Source: JAVVUJ01 sp964582545
Lineage (GTDB): Bacteria; Bacillota; Clostridia; Peptostreptococcales; Anaerovoracaceae
NCBI GenBank assembly: GCA_964582545.1
Contig: CAZOSB010000053.1
Coordinates: forward strand, 1-9,358
Reading direction: 5' to 3'
DNA: 9,358 bases
Part shown: positions 6,094 through 9,358 of the stretch, piece by piece
Numbering within the stretch: position 1 is the stretch's first letter
Layout: each line of letters begins with the position of its first letter
The notes under the pieces: model-generated
Databases searched by the model: none
The model's input: the letters and a program-made list of their open reading frames with translations, nothing else
Told to the model about the DNA's origin: nothing
Translations under genes and position numbers: made by a program

Positions 6094-7110
6094 TTAAAAT
6101 GATAAATTAGGATAGGCATCTAAATAAAGGTTAGATTTTTCGTCGTTCTTAAAATTATAATAAGCAGCCGTTGCAATCATGGCCGCATTATCCGTACACA
6201 GAATCTTATCAGGATAATAAAGCTGAATCCCTGACAATTTACATTGTTCTTCCATGAGTTCCCGCAGCCTGCTATTGGCTGCCACACCTCCCGCCAAGAC
6301 CAACTTATGTAGTTGCTCTTCCTTTGCCGTGGTAATGGTTTTATTAACGAGAACCTCCAAAACAGCCTCTTGAAAGGCAGCGGCCACATCAGGTACATGG
6401 ACGTGCTCTTCTTTCATTCGCGCTGCATTCAAATAGTTTAGCACAGCGGTTTTTATGCCGCTAAAGCTAAAATCTCTACTGCCTTTTTCCAAGTAAACTC
6501 GTTTAAAAAAGATTGCATCTGCATTGCCTTCCCTTGCCGCTTTATCAATCAAAGGTCCTCCTGGGTACCCCAAGCCTAAAACTCTGGCAACTTTATCAAA
6601 GGCTTCACCTACCGCATCATCCCTGGTCCGACCCAAAAGTTTAAATTTGTTGTAACCCTCCACCTTAGCCAAGGTGGTATGACCACCAGAAACGATTAAG
6701 GACAGAAATGGGGGTTCTAATTCCTTATGTTGTACATAGTTCGCACAAATATGTCCTTGAATATGATTCACGCCCACCAAAGGGATGTTGTGGGTATAGG
6801 AGATTGCCTTGGCCGTGGCGATGCCGATGAGCAAAGCTCCCACCAGCCCGGGACCGCAAGTCACCCCGATTAAGTCCACGTCCTTTAATTCCACCTTTGC
6901 TTCTTGTAATGCTTCCTCTAACACCCTGTTGATATTCTTCAGATGATGCCTTGAAGCAATTTCTGGAACAACCCCACCAAATATTTCGTGTACCTTAATC
7001 TGGGAAGCAATTATATTGGATAAAATATGGCGTCCCTGTGAAACTACAGCCACTGAGGTTTCATCACAGCTGGATTCTATGCCTAATGTTATAAATTGAC
7101 CGTTTATCAT
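6094..7110 (-). CDS. tsaD: tRNA N6-threonylcarbamoyladenosine transferase subunit TsaD
   Basis: A 338-residue Kae1/TsaD ASKHA-fold protein that transfers the threonylcarbamoyl group from threonylcarbamoyl-AMP to A37 of ANN-decoding tRNAs, working with TsaB and TsaE. Visible hallmarks: GIESSCDETS (10-19), metal ligands H116 and H120 in NHIQGH, SGGHTTL (141-147), GEAFDKVARVLGLGYPGGP (168-186), and CTDNAAMIA with D307 as the third metal ligand. Length is typical. An in-frame TTG at 7122 would add four residues, but ATG 7110 follows GAGGGG (7115-7120) and places the conserved GIESS motif at the usual distance, so it is preferred. The gene follows the small cysteine-protein gene by 34 bases and precedes the ABC-F gene by 11. 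Confidence 0.97.
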   Translation of the reverse strand: MINGQFITLGIESSCDETSVAVVSQGRHILSNIIASQIKVHEIFGGVVPEIASRHHLKNINRVLEEALQEAKVELKDVDLIGVTCGPGLVGALLIGIATAKAISYTHNIPLVGVNHIQGHICANYVQHKELEPPFLSLIVSGGHTTLAKVEGYNKFKLLGRTRDDAVGEAFDKVARVLGLGYPGGPLIDKAAREGNADAIFFKRVYLEKGSRDFSFSGIKTAVLNYLNAARMKEEHVHVPDVAAAFQEAVLEVLVNKTITTAKEEQLHKLVLAGGVAANSRLRELMEEQCKLSGIQLYYPDKILCTDNAAMIATAAYYNFKNDEKSNLYLDAYPNLSF

Positions 7111-7144
7111 TTTTCCCCTCAATAGTATCCTATTTCAAATTACT

Positions 7145-7360
7145 TCAGCCTGTTATATTCGGAAATCCTTGATTTGCTTGAGTAATACATTGGTTGTCCG
7201 CCGTTAAGTGTCGACAATTTTCACAAGATTGGTAATTGGACATATTAAATGAACTGAAATCATGCCTTCTGGAAAATTTACTGCAATATGAGGAAGTAAC
7301 GCTCATATCATCTCTGTAATCATATAAATCGTCATAAAAATAATTGTTTTTGTTATCCAT
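7145..7360 (-). CDS. Small cysteine protein of unknown function in the t6A operon
   Basis: A 71-residue soluble protein that I do not recognise. The N-terminal 20 residues are dominated by Asp, Tyr and Asn (NNYFYDDLYDYRDD); the middle is Ser- and aromatic-rich with C26 and H33. The C-terminal part holds C46-x2-C49-x-H51-x6-C58 (CENCRHLTADNQC), which looks like a small zinc or metal knuckle. There is no signal peptide or membrane segment. The coding claim rests on a perfect GGAGGT (7368-7373) seven bases before ATG 7360 and on its position: same strand, 74 bases after rimI and 34 bases before tsaD, with no overlap with another gene. Function is unknown; co-transcription with tsaB, tsaE and tsaD suggests, but does not show, a link to tRNA modification or translation. 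Confidence 0.8.
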   Translation of the reverse strand: MDNKNNYFYDDLYDYRDDMSVTSSYCSKFSRRHDFSSFNMSNYQSCENCRHLTADNQCITQANQGFPNITG

Positions 7361-7434
7361 AGGTTTTACCTCCAGTAATCTGCATTAATATTTCTTAGTA
7401 TTACTTGAGGCATTTATTTCTATTCATGAAATCC

Positions 7435-7893
7435 TTAGGATTTGTTTTTATGAACGCGATTCATGATGATTGCATCTTCTCCATTATCTTCGTAATATCT
7501 CTTTCTTACATTTACCGAACGAAAACCAAACTTCTCATATAGTTGAATTGCACTTTGGTTAGACGCTCTTACCTCTAGAGTATGTTCCATCACACCCTTT
7601 GTTATGGAGTCCTCCAACATACGCTTTAAAAGACGTTCTCCGATTTTTTGTCTTCTAAAGGCAGGGCGAACTGCTACATTGGTAATGTGACCTTGATCTA
7701 CCACGATCCAAACCCCTGCATGCCCAATTGCCTTTCCCGCTACCTCCGCTACCATATACATTGCAAGGTGGTTTTCTGTAAGCTCTTTTTCAAAGGCATC
7801 TTGGCTCCAGGGGTCAGAAAAACAAAGAATTTCCGTGTGTGCCATTTCTTTTGCATCGTTAATGGTGGCAGACCGAATTATAAGTTCATTCAT
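7435..7893 (-). CDS. rimI: RimI-type GNAT protein N-alpha-acetyltransferase
   Basis: A 152-residue single-domain GNAT acetyltransferase. RimI enzymes acetylate the N-terminal residue of ribosomal protein S18 and, in some bacteria, other proteins, using acetyl-CoA. Seen here: the N-terminal IRSATINDAKEMAHTE, the strand-4 and pyrophosphate-binding loop ITNVAVRPAFRRQKIGERLL (70-89), E107 in LEVRASN, which corresponds to the catalytic Glu of RimI, and the C-terminal AIQLYEKFGF (115-124) with Y119, followed by RKRYYEDNGEDAIIM (130-144), a strong RimI signature. The ATG overlaps the tsaB stop (ATGA, 7890-7893), implying translational coupling; AAGGG lies five bases upstream. In Bacillus the same position is held by ydiD. 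Confidence 0.93.
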   Translation of the reverse strand: MNELIIRSATINDAKEMAHTEILCFSDPWSQDAFEKELTENHLAMYMVAEVAGKAIGHAGVWIVVDQGHITNVAVRPAFRRQKIGERLLKRMLEDSITKGVMEHTLEVRASNQSAIQLYEKFGFRSVNVRKRYYEDNGEDAIIMNRVHKNKS

Positions 7894-8762
7894 AGAAGCC
7901 CTTGCTCCAATTTTCTTTCCGCTTCTGCTTTTCTCAAATACACGGGATGTAAGTCTTCATATTTTTTAAATGCCTTTTCATTATAAAGTTTCAAAGCTAA
8001 TTTCGCAACTTTTTCTGCACTCTGATAAGCTTTTTTTCCTGTCTCAACATCATATGTCATATCACCATTAGACGATGAATCTGTGATTTCAGACATGTTC
8101 TCGTCTATTTGCTGACCGTACCTAATGGCCCCATCCCCCATAAACTTGATATGAAATCTTTCTCTAGTTTCCTTTTTTTGTATGCAGTTTTCGGAACGCT
8201 TATTTAAATATTCCTTTAAAAATCCAAAGTACGTATTCAAGTCATAGGCTCCTTGAGGGATGATGTCCACAGGCAGGATGTCCACAGGTATGTCATCTGC
8301 ATCCCAACAAAGCAAATATGCCGCACCATAGATTTCCTCCCTCCTAGCATCAAACATAGGGCAGATCAAAAGTTGATCCCCTTTTGTTTTTCCCAGATTC
8401 TTTGCAGGGTAATCCCCTCCCAAATAAGGTTCTATAAAGGTTCTTAAAGTGGGCACCCCTACGGTAGGTAAGTTGAGAGTCTGTGCCAAAGCCCTGGCGG
8501 TAGAGACGCCTATACGGATTCCTGTAAAGGAACCTGGTCCTTCAGAGACTGCAATTGCTTTTACATCGTTTATCGTAAATTCGTTATCTTTTATGATTTT
8601 ATCTATCATCGGAATCAAATTTGTCAAATGATTCAACTGGTCAACAGAGGATTCTTGCCTGAGTTTGCCCCATTCATCTATAAGCGCTACAGAGCATTGT
8701 TGCCCTGTAGTTTCGATCGCTAAAATTATATTGTCTCCCCAAGTTCCTCTATTATCTTCCAT
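7890..8762 (-). CDS. tsaB: t6A synthesis scaffold protein TsaB
   Basis: A 290-residue TsaB, the ASKHA-fold partner that dimerises with TsaD and is required for t6A37 formation in tRNA. Motifs: LAIETTG (14-20), EGPGSFTGIRIGVSTARALA (74-93, the dimer and nucleotide-fold core), DARREEIY (138-145) and PVYLRKAEAE (273-282). It is longer than the compact E. coli protein (about 230 residues); the extra length sits in loops at about 111-131 and 153-245, including a low-conservation Ser/Asp-rich part (222-243) and a short internal repeat (IPVDILPVDIIP, 158-169). The ATG at 8762 is eight bases after the tsaE stop; AAGGAA upstream overlaps that stop region with a longish spacer. No internal ATG fits better, since the first conserved strand begins at residue 11. 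Confidence 0.95.
   Translation of the reverse strand: MEDNRGTWGDNIILAIETTGQQCSVALIDEWGKLRQESSVDQLNHLTNLIPMIDKIIKDNEFTINDVKAIAVSEGPGSFTGIRIGVSTARALAQTLNLPTVGVPTLRTFIEPYLGGDYPAKNLGKTKGDQLLICPMFDARREEIYGAAYLLCWDADDIPVDILPVDIIPQGAYDLNTYFGFLKEYLNKRSENCIQKKETRERFHIKFMGDGAIRYGQQIDENMSEITDSSSNGDMTYDVETGKKAYQSAEKVAKLALKLYNEKAFKKYEDLHPVYLRKAEAERKLEQGLL
8262..8291. repeat. 15-bp in-frame tandem duplication within tsaB
   Basis: GATGTCCACAGG occurs at 8262-8273 and again at 8277-8288, a period of 15 bases (five codons). It encodes the repeated PVDI(L/I) in the variable middle of TsaB. The unit is in frame, so the protein is lengthened, not broken. Confidence 0.75.
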
Positions 8763-8770
8763 TCTTATCT

Positions 8771-9205
8771 TTATTCCTTATACTCAATATTATAGATTCG
8801 TTCCTCCGGGTTTTCCAAGTTATCACCATACGTCAGATGAATGGTAAGGGTTCCCTTGGGAATCAGGGACATAATTTGATCCGCCCACTCCACCACCGTA
8901 ACTCCTTGTCCAAAAAAATACTCTTCATAACCCAACTCATACATCTCCTCGGAGTCACCAATCCGGTAGACATCAAAATGATAAAAGGGCAACCTGCCGC
9001 TGTCATATTGCTGCACGATGGCAAAGGTAGGGCTGGTGATCAATTCTTGAACCCCCAGACCCTCTGCAATGGCTTTTGACAAGGTTGTTTTGCCGGTTCC
9101 CAAGTCCCCGATCATAGCGATGATGGTACCGGGAGTGGCATATTCGCCTAGCCTTCGACCAAATTGTCGTGTATCCTGTTGATTTTTAATCAATATTTGT
9201 TTCAT
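8771..9205 (-). CDS. tsaE: t6A synthesis ATPase TsaE
   Basis: A 144-residue P-loop ATPase that binds the TsaB-TsaD complex and resets it between rounds of t6A synthesis. Walker A is GDLGTGKTT (33-41); the switch-like SPTFAIVQQY (58-67), HFDVYRI (76-82) and VVEWAD (104-109) motifs are all family hallmarks. Length is close to the usual 150. The ATG at 9205 follows AGGAGA (9217-9222) with a spacer of about 11 bases, a little long. It is the first gene of the operon tsaE-tsaB-rimI-small protein-tsaD-ABC-F, with a candidate promoter about 30 bases upstream. B. subtilis ydiB is the positional equivalent. Confidence 0.96.
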   Translation of the reverse strand: MKQILIKNQQDTRQFGRRLGEYATPGTIIAMIGDLGTGKTTLSKAIAEGLGVQELITSPTFAIVQQYDSGRLPFYHFDVYRIGDSEEMYELGYEEYFFGQGVTVVEWADQIMSLIPKGTLTIHLTYGDNLENPEERIYNIEYKE

Positions 9206-9235
9206 TTTATATTATCTCTCCTGTGCAATTATTCT

Positions 9236-9264
9236 ATTTTATCACAGAATAAGACCTTTGAAAA
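9236..9264 (-). promoter_or_regulatory. Candidate promoter of the tsaE operon
   Basis: On the minus strand TTTTCA (9259-9264, four of six) and TAAAAT (9236-9241, five of six) are 17 bases apart, and TGA directly before the -10 box makes a TGn extended -10. The start would fall near 9229, overlapping little of the leader before the ribosome site at 9217-9222. It is the only promoter candidate seen for the six-gene operon. Confidence 0.5.
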
Positions 9265-9269
9265 GAGCT

Positions 9270-9304
9270 ATTGCTTTGCTTTTGGCACACAAATTGCTTT
9301 GCTT
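9270..9304. repeat. 12-bp direct repeat upstream of the tsaE promoter
   Basis: ATTGCTTTGCTT occurs at 9270-9281 and 9293-9304, 23 bases apart start to start, in the 40 bases between the candidate -35 box and the terminal 54-bp repeat. It may be a binding site pair or debris of the neighbouring repeat element; nothing in the sequence decides. Confidence 0.6.
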
Positions 9305-9358
9305 GTTACTATTCACAGTCAAATATCAAAAGGGACAGGTACCACAATCAGCTTTGGT
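9305..9358 (-). repeat. 54-bp terminal inverted repeat, right copy
   Basis: Exact reverse complement of 2-55. It contains GGGACAGGTACC, a sequence style recalling short palindromic intergenic repeats (REP-like, RAYT-associated) common in Firmicutes; that resemblance is from memory, not a search. It ends the window, 100 bases upstream of the tsaE start codon, and therefore lies outside the operon promoter. Confidence 0.9.

Noticed and set aside
6177..6398. 73-residue open frame on the minus strand inside tsaD
   Set aside because: It is an out-of-frame overlap of conserved tsaD coding sequence, Trp/Arg-rich in an unnatural way, without a ribosome site.
7361..7434. Terminator or promoter between rimI and the small Cys-protein gene
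   Set aside because: Only an AT-rich 6-bp inverted repeat (AGTAAT/ATTACT) without a GC stem or T-run, and no convincing -35/-10 pair; co-transcription is simpler.
2..9358. The whole window as a transposon bounded by 54-bp terminal inverted repeats
   Set aside because: There is no transposase, integrase or cargo; the content is conserved housekeeping genes in a conserved order. A dispersed repeat at assembly ends explains the symmetry better.

Overview
The window is a gene-dense, mostly minus-strand stretch from an anaerobic low-to-moderate GC Bacillota, most likely a clostridium. The evidence is strong AGGAGG-type ribosome sites, sigma-A promoters with TATAAT boxes, a 56-residue clostridial-type 2[4Fe-4S] ferredoxin, the redox repressor Rex, an OGG1-type DNA glycosylase, and the gene order tsaE-tsaB-rimI-tsaD-ABC-F followed by rex. 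That order matches the Bacillus subtilis ydiB-ydiC-ydiD-ydiE-ydiF...ydiH block from memory. I cannot fix the genus.

Layout on the + coordinates: (a) 2-55 and 9305-9358 are a perfect 54-bp inverted repeat that closes both ends of the window; it looks like a dispersed repeat at which the assembly stopped. (b) 127-2568, minus: a cluster read as P-loop/Asp23-Gls24 fusion protein, then 8-oxoguanine DNA glycosylase, then a DUF554 membrane protein. (c) 2696-2866, plus: a single-gene ferredoxin with a near-ideal promoter and a terminator it shares with rex. (d) 2924-3571, minus: rex with its own promoter. (e) 3766-3996, minus: acpP with its own promoter, a near-palindromic leader element and an intrinsic terminator. 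(f) 4130-9205, minus: a six-gene operon, tsaE-tsaB-rimI-small Cys protein-tsaD-ABC-F.

The large operon carries three parts (TsaB, TsaD, TsaE) of the machinery that makes N6-threonylcarbamoyladenosine at position 37 of ANN-decoding tRNAs; the TsaC/Sua5 enzyme that makes the threonylcarbamoyl-AMP donor is not in the window. RimI, a GNAT acetyltransferase, and a YdiF-like ABC-F ATPase acting on ribosomes fit a translation theme. Rex, ferredoxin and Ogg fit redox balance and oxidative damage. Most of this is conserved housekeeping. No phage, CRISPR, transposase, defence system, tRNA or rRNA was seen. The least explained items are the 71-residue cysteine protein inside the t6A operon, the P-loop/Asp23 fusion, the dyad in the acpP leader, and the terminal repeat.

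No gene-free stretch exceeds about 200 bases; the longest (3572-3765, 9206-9304, 3997-4129, 2569-2695) hold the promoters, leaders and terminators listed.
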